Part shown: piece by piece, positions 55,601-63,474 of the stretch
Layout of the letters: each line of letters opens with the position of its first letter
How positions within the stretch are numbered: the first letter of the stretch is position 1
NCBI RefSeq assembly: GCF_002844555.1
Contig: NZ_PJNI01000010.1
Location: 1-64,000 of the forward strand
DNA: 64,000 nt
From: Brumimicrobium salinarum
Lineage (GTDB): Bacteria; Bacteroidota; Bacteroidia; Flavobacteriales_D; Crocinitomicaceae
Direction: 5' to 3'
Translations under genes and position numbers: made by a program
The notes under the pieces: model-generated
Told to the model about the DNA's origin: nothing
Seen by the model: only the letters and a program-made list of their open reading frames with translations
The model's database searches: none

Positions 55601-56177
55601 TGCGAGTAATGGATGTAATTTTTTAGACTCAATTTTGATTTCTGTAAGTGATATCGATGAAACTTCCGTTATCGCTACCGCTTCAGAATCGAGTGTACCT
55701 GTTGGAGGAGAGGTGGAACTTTCTGCTGAACCGAGTGGTTATAACTATACTTGGATTCCAGATGAAAGTATTGAGCAACCATACAGTCAAGAAACAACAA
55801 CAACGATATACGAATCAACCGATTTTTTAGTTTTCGTTTCTGATGGGATATGTACAAAATCGGCTTCTGTATCCGTAAAAGCTTATCCTTATGTATGCGA
55901 TGAACCGTTTATTTTTGTTCCCAATGCTTTTTCACCTAATGGTGATGGAAAAAATGATGTATTGAGGTTAAGAAGTGCAGTTGTGGCAGATGTTATTTTT
56001 CGTATTTATGATCGATGGGGTGAGTTGGTATATGAGACCAATACCATGCATGGAGGTTGGGATGGAACTTTTAGAGGTAAACGATTAGATCCAGATGTTT
56101 ATGATTATTATTTGGAAGGGCACTGTATTGATGGTCAAGAATTTTTGAAAAAAGGTAATATTACGTTAATTAGATAA
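52608..56177 (+). CDS. T9SS cargo with type B (gliding-associated) C-terminal domain
   Basis: An 1189-residue secreted protein. I choose ATG 52608 (MLRYMLLLIMSFVILNSKSQ, a signal peptide) over a TTG at 52560. A DUF7948-like N-terminal region (FIENKGQWGEEVLFQKKINGGNMWIEQGRVLFQLQDY ... HYYNYFLGNNKANWASDVRGYNEFTMKNLY) is followed by SBBP-type propeller repeats (AFIVKYNEDGSTMQWATFYGGG...; STYLGGSENDG; SSFYGGSEAD). A PKD domain follows (CSPFTVNFENFSSDSDRYIWDFGNGN), then Ig-like parts. The last ~95 residues (IFVPNAFSPNGDGKNDVLRLRS ... FRIYDRWGELVYETN ... GWDGTFRGK ... GNITLIR) are the type B sorting domain. A SprF/PorP gene follows immediately. Confidence 0.9.
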   Translation: MLRYMLLLIMSFVILNSKSQEVTHIHSVHYSFIENKGQWGEEVLFQKKINGGNMWIEQGRVLFQLQDYSKLQAAHFSNSKFSDELTFREQLVELKFKNALNVSQIETKGKTNHYYNYFLGNNKANWASDVRGYNEFTMKNLYAGVDLRFLEQENEIKYEFILSPNADPNKIQLEYGNHTDLKIDRKGNLIIKTELGEIIEKKPYTYQIVNGKIVEVSCAFQLNDNVVTFELGEYNPRVKLIIDPTLVFATYNAAISDNFGMTATYGYDGSAFTGGTIYGNSHPMPDPNVFDPNSNMTVVNVNIVTTDAFIVKYNEDGSTMQWATFYGGGDNSKGTDVPHSLICDQDNNVYVFGSTSSLDFPTQNAIQSSFAGGTPFTVTYNGINYGAEGTDIYVSKFSANGHNLLGSTYLGGSENDGINYIVSAGNYGVASAYDSLTMNYGDQFRGEIMLDSVNNILVGSATRSADFPTLNPFQPALGGQQDGVIFKLKNDFSSLLFSSFYGGSEADAIYSTKIDSSQNIVFAGGTASNDLDITTGAYQSTNLGGVAEGFIGKLSTDGLSLMHSTYIGTSDYDQVFFVEIDRLDNVFVLGQSNGGLFPVNNANFSNPGSSQFIAKLDPSLGSISGSTVFGSGSPIFDLSPSAFLVDICGNMYVSGWGGSVLQGAPQMTGMAVTPNAFQSNPQSGYDFYLMVVERDFNSLLYGTYLGSRSSSEHVDGGTSRFDKNGVVYQGVCGGCGGFSDFPTTPGAWSNQNLANNCNALTFKFDFNLIPNAEFTTDNTIGCSPFTVNFENFSSDSDRYIWDFGNGNLDSTTYEPQVTYTTPGSYEVMLTVTDSICLITDTAFITIEVYPELELESIADISLCEPQVITLTADANGTANTFIWSSDANFSDTLNNSIADSTVTINTPTEGYYYISVANNGCEVIDSVAVNFTSASLELTGETNLCLNDETTISAMSNNPLISYTNFDWSPDSVIVSGDGTSTVVVRPTSTQYLYVYATASNGCNFLDSILISVSDIDETSVIATASESSVPVGGEVELSAEPSGYNYTWIPDESIEQPYSQETTTTIYESTDFLVFVSDGICTKSASVSVKAYPYVCDEPFIFVPNAFSPNGDGKNDVLRLRSAVVADVIFRIYDRWGELVYETNTMHGGWDGTFRGKRLDPDVYDYYLEGHCIDGQEFLKKGNITLIR

Positions 56178-57176
56178 TTGAAAGCAATTAAATACATATT
56201 GTTTTTTTTGATATGCGCCCATTTCACTTATGGTCAGGATATTCATTGGTCTCAGTTTGATCACAATCCAGTATTTCAAAACCCTGCCAATGTTGGTCGA
56301 TTTCAAGGAGATTATCGAATTCATGCCAATTATCGAGATCAATGGAGAAATGTAACGGTACCTTTCCAAACACTTTCCATTACTGGCGAGGCAAAACAGT
56401 TGTATAAAGATTTTAATTTAGGAGCTGTTTTCATGAATGATGTGGTTGGAGATGGATCTTTTCGAACGATTGAATTTATTCCTTCTGTTTCATATACTTA
56501 TCAATTAACAGCAGATTCTACCCATTTATTAAGGCCTGCACTGCAAGTTGGAGTTAATTTTCGTTCTTTAGATGCAACCGCATTTAATTTCGATAGTCAA
56601 TGGAATGGTCAGCAATTTGACCCTACTTTACCGACTAATGAAAGTTTTCAGACCCAAAAGAAGACAAATTTTACATGGGGAGTCGGTGCTGCTTATGAAT
56701 ATCAAAGAGGCAAACGTGAACGATTTATTGCAGGAATCGGGTTGTTTAATATTAATCGACCCAATCAAGGATTTTTTGGGGATAAAGTAAGGCGAGATAT
56801 GCGGTTCAACCTCTTTGCTCAAGCAGAATATAAAATTGGGTTTGATTGGGATATTTTACCAAGTATCCAACTTAATCTACAAGGAAAATATAGAGAATTT
56901 ATAATGGGATCACAGGTTCGCTATATTTTGATAGATCGCATGGGAGAGTATCGCGCAATTTTAGGAGGTTTATATATGAGGAGCAGTGATGCTTTTTATC
57001 TAACAGCAGGTATGGAATATCAAAACTGGTGGGCAGGATTATCATACGACATTAATTTTTCAAAATTGACACCAGCAAGTAGAGCGCGTGGTGGTTTAGA
57101 ACTCAGTATTCGCTATATTTTTACGCGTTTTAATCCAAAAAACATAAAACATAGGGTATGTCCAGACTATATTTAA
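56178..57176 (+). CDS. PorP/SprF family outer-membrane protein
   Basis: A 332-residue outer-membrane protein with signal peptide MKAIKYILFFLICAHFTYGQ and the family opening DIHWSQFDHNPVFQNPANVGRFQGDYRIHANYRDQW. The barrel strands end ARGGLELSIRYIFTRF. SprF-type proteins are needed, usually by adjacency, for secretion and anchoring of their own type B cargo; the cargo gene is immediately upstream. The start is TTG, directly after the cargo stop with no gap. It overlaps the next gene by 19 bases. Confidence 0.9.
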   Translation: MKAIKYILFFLICAHFTYGQDIHWSQFDHNPVFQNPANVGRFQGDYRIHANYRDQWRNVTVPFQTLSITGEAKQLYKDFNLGAVFMNDVVGDGSFRTIEFIPSVSYTYQLTADSTHLLRPALQVGVNFRSLDATAFNFDSQWNGQQFDPTLPTNESFQTQKKTNFTWGVGAAYEYQRGKRERFIAGIGLFNINRPNQGFFGDKVRRDMRFNLFAQAEYKIGFDWDILPSIQLNLQGKYREFIMGSQVRYILIDRMGEYRAILGGLYMRSSDAFYLTAGMEYQNWWAGLSYDINFSKLTPASRARGGLELSIRYIFTRFNPKNIKHRVCPDYI

Positions 57177-59095
57177 TTTTGTCATTTGTACTTATTGGTT
57201 GCTCTGTTAATGCCCAACAAGATTTAAAAAGGTATCTTACGTTTGCCCAAGAAAAATATCAAGATGGCGATTATGTATATGCACTTCAATATTACAAGAA
57301 AGCCCTGCAAATTGATTCAAATAGTATTGACATCCTTTGGCAGTATGCAGAAACCTTACGCGCCTACAAAGATTATCCTAAGGCTGCGTATTATTATGGA
57401 AAGGTATATGAGAGAGAAGGTGCAGAACTTTATCCATATAGTCTGCTGTATTATGGTTTAATGTTGAAGCAATGTGCTCGATATGATGAAGCATTAACTG
57501 TTTTTAAAAAAGCAAAAAAAACATACCGTAGAGATAGAAGAGGGTATCTTTATCGCAAAAGTAGAACAGAGGCACAATCATGTGTTTGGGCAAAGTCTAA
57601 CCAAGGAGACTCTACAGATCATATTTTTGAAGCGCTTCCGAGTCACATCAATACTCCTAATGCTGAATTTGGTCATCGTTTAATTAATAATCATTTATTT
57701 TTCTCCTCTTTACGAGCAGATTCAATAAGTGCTGAAGAAGAGGTATACGACCCAACATATAGCACACATCTTTACAAATCGAAATTACAAGATAGTACGT
57801 TTAAAGAAGAAGAAATCATTGAGGACCTAAATTGGACAGATGCACATTCTGGTAATGGAACCTTTAGTTTAGATAAAAAACGTTTTTATTTTAGTTATTG
57901 TTCAGATAATGGAAACAATTATAAATGTAGGATATTAGTAGCGTATGTAGAGGGGGATCGCTTTGTAGATATTGATACATTAGGGAACATTATTAATCAT
58001 GAAAATGCGAATACTACAATGCCATTTATTACAGAATGGGAGGGAGGTGAAGTACTGTTTTATGCTTCCGACCGTGAAGGTGGAAAGGGTGGAATGGATA
58101 TTTGGTATAGTTTTATTAAGGATGGGAATCAATTTAGAAAACCACGAAATGTGAAACGAATCAATACAATGGACAATGAGCTTTCTCCTTTTTTTGATGG
58201 TGAGTCACAAACACTTTACTTTAGTAGCTCTTGGTATGATGGATTTGGAGGATATGATATTTTTAAATCTAAATATAATAATTCATTCTCAGCTCCTGAA
58301 AACATGATGGAACCGATAAACTCACCTGCGAACGATTTATATTATTTCCAAACACCTTCCAAGGACACTGCTTTTTTTAGCTCTAATAGACTAGGAAGTA
58401 ACTTTAGTAAAAACCCAACTTGCTGCAGTGATATTTTTATGGTGAGAAAAGAATTAAATGATACGCCACCTACAATTACTGAAACCTTGGAAGATTTGAA
58501 TAGAAGATTACCTGTAACACTTTACTTTCATAATGATATTCCAAACCCGCGATCATGGGATACGACTTCACAAGTAGATTACATGGATAGTTATAATGAT
58601 TATACAGCAATGATTGAAAAATATAAAAAAGAATACGCTTCTGGCTTAAAAGGAGAGGAGGCAGCTGATGCTAAAGATGATATTGAAGACTTTTTTATGG
58701 AATATGTTGACCAAGGTGTTAGGGATTTGAAACATTTTATAGATTTATTATTGGTTGAATTAGAAAGAGGTAGGAAAATAGAGTTGACAGTGAAGGGTTT
58801 TGCGAGTCCATTGGCTAAAACAGATTACAATGTTAATTTAACCAAGCGTAGAATTGCCTCTATGGTCAATTACTTGAGTAATTATAATAATGGCATTTTT
58901 AGAAAATACTTGAATCAAACAGCCGAAAATGGTGGTGCGATAAAAATCGTGCAAGTACCTTTTGGAGAATACGAGGCTAATCAAATTGTAAGTGATAATC
59001 CGAACGATGTAAAAAACTCTGTGTATTCTAGAGCGGCAGCTATAGAGAGAAAAATTGAGATCCAAAGTGTGGATATTGATGCTGATGGTCGTTAG
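57158..59095 (+). CDS. PorE-like TPR/PD40/OmpA protein of the T9SS cassette
   Basis: A 645-residue envelope protein. A signal peptide of the lipoprotein/Sec type (LYLILSFVLIGCSVNAQ, with a possible lipobox IGCS) is followed by TPR repeats (DGDYVYALQYYKKALQIDSNSIDILWQYAETLRAYKDYPKAAYYYGKVYE). PD40 blades follow (GNGTFSLDKKRFYFSYCSDNGNNYKCRI; GGEVLFYASDREGGKGGMDIWYSF; SPFFDGESQTLYFSSSWYDGFGGYDIFKS). The C-terminus is OmpA-like and peptidoglycan-binding (ELERGRKIELTVKGFASPLAKTDYNVNLTKRRIASMVNYL). It would link the SprF/cargo complex to the cell wall. Paralogue of 44299-46461. Its stop abuts the palindrome at 59096. Confidence 0.85.
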   Translation: MSRLYLILSFVLIGCSVNAQQDLKRYLTFAQEKYQDGDYVYALQYYKKALQIDSNSIDILWQYAETLRAYKDYPKAAYYYGKVYEREGAELYPYSLLYYGLMLKQCARYDEALTVFKKAKKTYRRDRRGYLYRKSRTEAQSCVWAKSNQGDSTDHIFEALPSHINTPNAEFGHRLINNHLFFSSLRADSISAEEEVYDPTYSTHLYKSKLQDSTFKEEEIIEDLNWTDAHSGNGTFSLDKKRFYFSYCSDNGNNYKCRILVAYVEGDRFVDIDTLGNIINHENANTTMPFITEWEGGEVLFYASDREGGKGGMDIWYSFIKDGNQFRKPRNVKRINTMDNELSPFFDGESQTLYFSSSWYDGFGGYDIFKSKYNNSFSAPENMMEPINSPANDLYYFQTPSKDTAFFSSNRLGSNFSKNPTCCSDIFMVRKELNDTPPTITETLEDLNRRLPVTLYFHNDIPNPRSWDTTSQVDYMDSYNDYTAMIEKYKKEYASGLKGEEAADAKDDIEDFFMEYVDQGVRDLKHFIDLLLVELERGRKIELTVKGFASPLAKTDYNVNLTKRRIASMVNYLSNYNNGIFRKYLNQTAENGGAIKIVQVPFGEYEANQIVSDNPNDVKNSVYSRAAAIERKIEIQSVDIDADGR

Positions 59096-59153
59096 GGCGT
59101 TTGGTATGGGCGATTTGGTAAGGGCGATTTGCAAATCGCCCATACCAAACGCC
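59096..59153. repeat. REP-like palindrome, bidirectional terminator between convergent genes
   Basis: GGCGTTTGGTATGGGCGATTT (59096-59116) is repeated inverted at 59133-59153 (21 perfect bp, 16-base loop). A second, overlapping perfect palindrome lies at 59122-59141 (GGGCGATTTG and its complement), so two hairpins compete. The core belongs to the TTGCAA family seen at 21679 and 28239. It fills the gap between the stops of the PorE-like and the HMBD lipoprotein genes. Confidence 0.88.
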
Positions 59154-59161
59154 ACATTATC

Positions 59162-59380
59162 TTACGATTCAACCTTTTTTAAATCCATTTCACAAACGGG
59201 ACACTGTCCTGGCTCTTCGTATGTTTTACCTTCTTCACAATCCATTGGGCATTGGTAAACTTCACTGTTGGCTGTTTGTTCTTCAGCTTCAGTTGTAGCT
59301 GTTTCACTACCACATGCTGTAAACATCATTCCCGATAGGAAAAATGCTCCTGTAGCCATTAAAATTTTCACTTTTTTCAT
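59162..59380 (-). CDS. Small lipoprotein with heavy-metal-binding domain
   Basis: A 72-residue protein. The signal MKKVKILMATGAFFLSGMMFTACGSE has a lipobox (FTAC). After a Glu/Thr-rich linker comes YQCPMDCEEGKTYEEPGQCPVCEMDL, the heavy-metal-binding (YHS/HMBD-like) domain with CPxxC and CPVC pairs, which binds copper or zinc. I start at 59380 because the longer frame to 59431 overlaps paaD and adds no signal. Probably periplasmic metal binding; its link to the adjacent paa genes is unclear. Confidence 0.82.
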   Translation of the reverse strand: MKKVKILMATGAFFLSGMMFTACGSETATTEAEEQTANSEVYQCPMDCEEGKTYEEPGQCPVCEMDLKKVES

Positions 59381-59418
59381 AATCTTCACTTTTATTGTAT
59401 GGTTAATATGCTTTAAAT

Positions 59419-59901
59419 TTACTTTAAACATTTGAAATAATCAAATGGTTCCTGACAATCATTGCATTGGTAATGCGCTTTACATGCTGTAGAACCAAAT
59501 TGAGAAACTAGGCGTGTGTTTTTAGATTTACATCTTGGACAAGGAATTAATGGCTTTTCACCAAAAAGAACAGATTTGTCTCCTTCGTCTTGTGGTGGAG
59601 TAATTCCGTATTCTTCAAGTTTCTTTCTACCGTTTTCGCTCAACCAATCTGTGGTCCAAGCAGGAGAAAGTACGAGTTCAACTTCTGTTTCCAGTCCTTC
59701 TTTTGAAAGTCTCGCTTTGATATCATCTTCAATGACCTGCATCGCTGGACAACCAGTATAAGTTGGTGTAATGATAATTTTCCATTGCTTATCACCAAGC
59801 TGAACAACATCACGAACAACCCCAAGATCCACAACTGTTAAAACTGGAACCTCAGGATCTGTAACGTCCTCCAACATTTCCCAAATATCTTCTACTGTCA
59901 T
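59419..59901 (-). CDS. paaD: Phenylacetyl-CoA epoxidase subunit PaaD (PaaJ)
   Basis: A 160-residue MIP18/DUF59-type protein: EMLEDVTDPEVPVLTVVDLGVVRDV ... ITPTYTGCPAMQVIEDDI, with a C-terminal zinc ribbon (CPRCKSKNTRLVSQFGSTACKAHYQC NDC). PaaD is an Fe-S maturation factor needed for the diiron epoxidase PaaABCE. It is the last gene of the leftward paaABCD run, separated from paaC by a long hairpin. Confidence 0.92.
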   Translation of the reverse strand: MTVEDIWEMLEDVTDPEVPVLTVVDLGVVRDVVQLGDKQWKIIITPTYTGCPAMQVIEDDIKARLSKEGLETEVELVLSPAWTTDWLSENGRKKLEEYGITPPQDEGDKSVLFGEKPLIPCPRCKSKNTRLVSQFGSTACKAHYQCNDCQEPFDYFKCLK

Positions 59902-59911
59902 AATAATTACG

Positions 59912-59996
59912 AATTACGAATTACGAATGTTTGAATTACGAATTACGAATGGGTAAACTACATAATTCGTAATTCAAACATTCGTTATTCGTAATT
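59912..59996. repeat. 33-bp inverted repeat of GAATTAC heptamers between paaC and paaD
   Basis: The left arm 59912-59944 is repeated inverted at 59964-59996 with a single mismatch, leaving a 19-base loop. Each arm is built from GAATTAC/ATTCGTAA heptamers. As an RNA it would form a very long hairpin inside the paa transcript. The out-of-frame tail of paaC as read runs through it, which supports a frameshift upstream. Confidence 0.85.
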
Positions 59997-59999
59997 AAT

Positions 60000-60757
60000 T
60001 TACCATTCCATCCCTGGATATGTTCTCTGCATATATTGCAATTCGGCCAATAAATAACCCAAATGTTCAGAGTGAATTCCTTTTCTTCCGCCATCGAGTT
60101 GCCATCTTTTTCTGGAAGGACTAATGTCGCTTCTTCCAAAACAGCAGCTATACTTTTTTCGTAGGCTATTCTATAATCCTTTACGTTAGGAATAATTCCT
60201 TCTTTTATAAGAATTTCATCCACTTCGTCTTGGAAAAAAAGTTCTTCCGTAAATCGAGACAAGTCAGTTACAGATTCTTGAACACGTTCATGTGATTCTT
60301 CTGTACCATCTCCCAAACGAATCATCCATTCACTCGAATGTTTCAAATGGTATTTAATCTCCTTTAAAGTCTTAGTTGCAATTGCAGCAATCCTTTCATC
60401 TTTACTTTTGCTTAGACCTTCGTAAAGCAAGTGCTCAAAATGATCAAAGAAGAATTGACGTGTAATGGTTTTTCCGAAATCACCATTCGTTTGCTCTACT
60501 AAAAGAACATTTTTGTATTCTTTTTCTAATCTCAAGAAAGCCAAATCATCTTCGGTTCTTCCTTTTCCTTCAACCTCTGCTGCGTATTTATATAATTCTG
60601 TTGCCTGACCAATTAAGTCAAGCGAAATATTGGTTAACGCGATGTCTTCCTCTAAAATTGGACCGTGTCCACACCATTCAGATAAACGGTGACCTAGAAT
60701 TAAACTGTCATCGGCATTGCGCAATAAATATTCAAATAATGCTTCTTGTTTTGTCAT
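60000..60757 (-). pseudogene. paaC: Phenylacetyl-CoA epoxidase subunit PaaC, frameshifted
   Basis: PaaC, the structural ferritin-like partner of the catalytic PaaA. The frame from 60757 (MTKQEALFEYLLRNADDSLILGHRLSEWCGHGPILEEDIALTNISLDLIGQATELYKYAAE) matches through LVLPEKD, then goes out of phase at a five-T run on the plus strand (60107-60111). In the other frame the expected end appears: WQLDGGRKGIHSEHLGYLLAELQYMQRTYPGMEW, stopping at 60000. One added base restores it. As read the frame instead runs to 59936 through the hairpin with an unrelated tail. Mutation or base-calling error. Confidence 0.88.
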
Positions 60758-60766
60758 TTTTCTGGC

Positions 60767-61054
60767 TTACATGTGTTTTATTCCGTCTGGAACTTCGTAA
60801 AAAGTTGGGTGACGATATGCTTTTGAATTCGCTGGTTCAAATAAAGGTCCAGCCTCAGAAGGATCTGATGCAAATACATTTTTCGATTCTACAACCCAAA
60901 TACTAACACCTTCGCTTCGTCGTGTGTAAACGTCACGTGCATTGTTAATTGCCATTTCTTCGTCTGCAGCGCGCAAACTGCCTGCATGTTTGTGACTCAA
61001 CCCTTGTTTACTTCGGATAAATACTTCCCAAAGTGGCCATTCTTTTTTACTCAT
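60767..61054 (-). CDS. paaB: Phenylacetyl-CoA epoxidase subunit PaaB
   Basis: A 95-residue PaaB: KEWPLWEVFIRSKQGLSHKHAGSLRAADEEMAINNARDVYTRRSEGVSIWVVES is the family core. It contributes to the oligomeric epoxidase. Spacing is 9 bases to paaC and 23 bases from paaA, as in a normal operon. No defect was seen in it. Confidence 0.93.
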   Translation of the reverse strand: MSKKEWPLWEVFIRSKQGLSHKHAGSLRAADEEMAINNARDVYTRRSEGVSIWVVESKNVFASDPSEAGPLFEPANSKAYRHPTFYEVPDGIKHM

Positions 61055-61077
61055 AATTTCTTTCTTTATTCAATTTG

Positions 61078-62027
61078 TTAGGATACTTTCTTTTTGCGTT
61101 TTGCTCTTTTATCTGCATACGCGTTAGCTGCTTCTCTTACCCACATTCCATCTTCTTTGGCTTTCTTACGGGCAGCAACTCTTTCTTTATTACAAGGACC
61201 ATGACCTTTAACAACTTGCCAAAACTCATCCCAATCAATTTCTCCAAAGTCATAATGACCTGTTTCTTCATTGAACTTAAGGTCTTTATCTGGAATTGTT
61301 AATCCAATCAATTCTGCCTGCGGAACTGTAGCATCAACAAACATTTGACGCAATTCATCATTGGTGTGACGTTTAATTTTCCACTTCATGGATTGTGCCG
61401 TGTGTTTTGAATCAGCGTCGTTTGGACCAAACATCATTAATGAAGGCCACCACCATCTGTTCAATGCATCTTGCGCCATTTCTTTTTGCTCTGGCGTTCC
61501 TTGCGCTAGTTTTGTAATAATTTCAAAACCTTGACGCTGGTGAAAAGATTCCTCTTTACAAACACGTACCATTGCTCTTGCATAAGGTCCGTAAGAACAT
61601 CTACACAAAGGAACTTGATTCATAATTGCAGCACCGTCAACCAACCAATCGTTCCCATATCGGCCCATGTTAAAGATGGATAGTTGAAAATACTCGAATA
61701 TTTTGCTTTTCCTGAGTGCAAGTCATCAATCGTGTCTTCTCTATCTGCTCCTAAAGTTTCTACAGCGCTATAAAGATATAAACCGTGACCCGCTTCATCT
61801 TGAATTTTAGCCAATAAAACAGCTTTTCTTCTTAGGTTGGGAGCACGAGTAACCCAATTTGCTTCAGGTAATTGTCCTACAATCTCTGAATGAGCGTGTT
61901 GTGAAATTTGACGAATTAATGTTTTTCTGTATGCATCAGGCATGTAATCCTTTGGTTCAATTTTGATCTCATGATCAACTTTCTCTTGGAATTTTTTGTC
62001 TAACGCTTCTGTTGTATGTTCTTCCAT
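61078..62027 (-). pseudogene. paaA: Phenylacetyl-CoA epoxidase catalytic subunit PaaA, frameshifted
   Basis: PaaA, the diiron monooxygenase that epoxidises the ring of phenylacetyl-CoA. The first frame from 62027 gives [93 protein letters not shown], including the EAGH iron ligands, then [10 protein letters not shown] and a wrong tail ending at 61620. The second frame resumes [42 protein letters not shown] and runs to 61078. The expected IGWLVDG needs three GGTT units on the coding strand; the sequence has two (plus strand AACCAACC, 61639-61646). A four-base contraction explains the break. Restored length is 317 residues. Confidence 0.9.
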
Positions 62028-62376
62028 GTTTTCTAGTTTTTTGGCTTAGTCCTTATAAGGGAATCAGTCCTTCACAAATTTATAAATATTTTACGATTTT
62101 ATCACCTGATTTTTGTCACTACTTAATTTATGTCTTTCATTTCAAATTCAATTAACTAATAAATCCAAAATAATTTCTAATTTTTGCTTATTTCTTATCA
62201 GTTAAACATATTTCTAAAGCTTTTGTTTTGTCAACGAATTAACTGACAACAGCATTTGTTTTCTTCTCAAAAAAACAAATTTTCTTTCAGGTTAAATATA
62301 ACATACAAATTTTTAGCTCCGAATCCAAGAAATATGGCTTTAGTTGTTAATTTTGTAAATACAGAATTTGAAAATT
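62028..62376. promoter_or_regulatory. Divergent paaA/paaE promoter region
   Basis: 349 non-coding bases. For paaA on the minus strand the -7 box is TAAATTTG (plus-strand CAAATTTA, 62075-62082). For paaE on the plus strand it is TAATTTTG (62348-62355). Between them a perfect TTGTCA-N10-TGACAA inverted repeat lies at 62228-62249, a possible binding site for a phenylacetyl-CoA-responsive repressor. No regulator gene is visible in the window. Confidence 0.5.
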
Positions 62377-63450
62377 ATGAATCCAAGATTTCACACTTTA
62401 AAAATTAAAGATATTCGACAGGAAACCGAAGACGCAGTTTCAATTGCATTAACGGTTCCAGAAGAGTTAAAAGAAAATTATGTTTATGAGCCTGGTCAAT
62501 ATTTGACTTTCAGAACAAATATAGATGGCGAAGAGGTTAGAAGGTCTTACTCAATTTGCACAGGATTGCATGAAGATGAATTGCGGGTTGCTGTTAAGAA
62601 AATGCAGTATGGTAAATTCTCAACTTTTGCTAATGAAGATTTAAAGATAGATGACGAAATTGAGGTCATGACACCTATGGGGACTTTCACGACTGAAATC
62701 ACAGAAGATTCAGAAAAATCATTCCTTTTCTTCGCTGGTGGTAGTGGAATTACACCTGTAATGTCCTTGATTAAAACCATCTTGAATAAAGCAAAGAAGA
62801 GCAACGTAACTCTAGTTTATGGAAATAGAGGCTTTGATTACATTATTTTTAGAGATCAACTTGAAGACCTAAAAAATGTTTACATGGATCGTTTTAGTTT
62901 GATGCATGTTTTTAGTGCTGAGAAATTAGGAAATCAGCTGCAGGAAGGTTTATTGGATAAAACTCAAATTGAAAAAATTTATACTTCAATCCTTAAAGAG
63001 CAAGATATTGATGAGGTTTTTGTTTGTGGACCAGAACCCACAATTCATGCGGTAAAAGATGTTTTTACTGAAGTAGGATATGACGACAAGAAAATTCATT
63101 TTGAATTATTTACTTCACCTTCTCAGAAAAATAAATCTCCACTTCCAAAAGCTTCAAGTCACGCAAAAGTCGATGCTAATATTAAAGTTATTCTCGATGG
63201 AGAAGAAATTTTGTTGAATCTTGACAGCGAGGGAGAAAGCATTCTCGATGCAGCTTCAAAAGCAGGTGCAGACGTTCCTTATTCATGTAAGGGAGGAGTT
63301 TGTTGTACTTGTAAGGCAAAAGTTTTAGAAGGAAAAGCAAGAATGGATGTTAATTATGCTTTGGAAGAAGACGAGGTAGAGGCAGGATATATTTTAACAT
63401 GTCAGTCGCATCCAGTTAGTGACAAATTAGTGGTTTCATTTGATGATTAA
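62377..63450 (+). CDS. paaE: Phenylacetyl-CoA epoxidase reductase PaaE (PaaK)
   Basis: A 357-residue oxidoreductase: FAD domain (PGQYLTFRTNIDGEEVRRSYSIC), NAD(P) domain (FFAGGSGITPVMSLIKTIL; FVCGPEP), and a C-terminal plant-type 2Fe-2S domain (SCKGGVCCTCKAKV ... LTCQSH, with CX4CX2C and a distant Cys). It passes electrons from NADPH to PaaA. The ATG at 62377 is chosen; a TTG three codons earlier is less likely. It is divergent from paaABCD and followed 24 bases on by a second, similar reductase. Confidence 0.92.
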   Translation: MNPRFHTLKIKDIRQETEDAVSIALTVPEELKENYVYEPGQYLTFRTNIDGEEVRRSYSICTGLHEDELRVAVKKMQYGKFSTFANEDLKIDDEIEVMTPMGTFTTEITEDSEKSFLFFAGGSGITPVMSLIKTILNKAKKSNVTLVYGNRGFDYIIFRDQLEDLKNVYMDRFSLMHVFSAEKLGNQLQEGLLDKTQIEKIYTSILKEQDIDEVFVCGPEPTIHAVKDVFTEVGYDDKKIHFELFTSPSQKNKSPLPKASSHAKVDANIKVILDGEEILLNLDSEGESILDAASKAGADVPYSCKGGVCCTCKAKVLEGKARMDVNYALEEDEVEAGYILTCQSHPVSDKLVVSFDD

Positions 63451-63474
63451 AAAACAATAATAAAATATTAAAAT

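Noticed and set aside
59936-59999. The C-terminal 20 or so codons of paaC as read
   Set aside because: They run through the heptamer hairpin and match no PaaC; the true C-terminus is in another frame ending at 60000.
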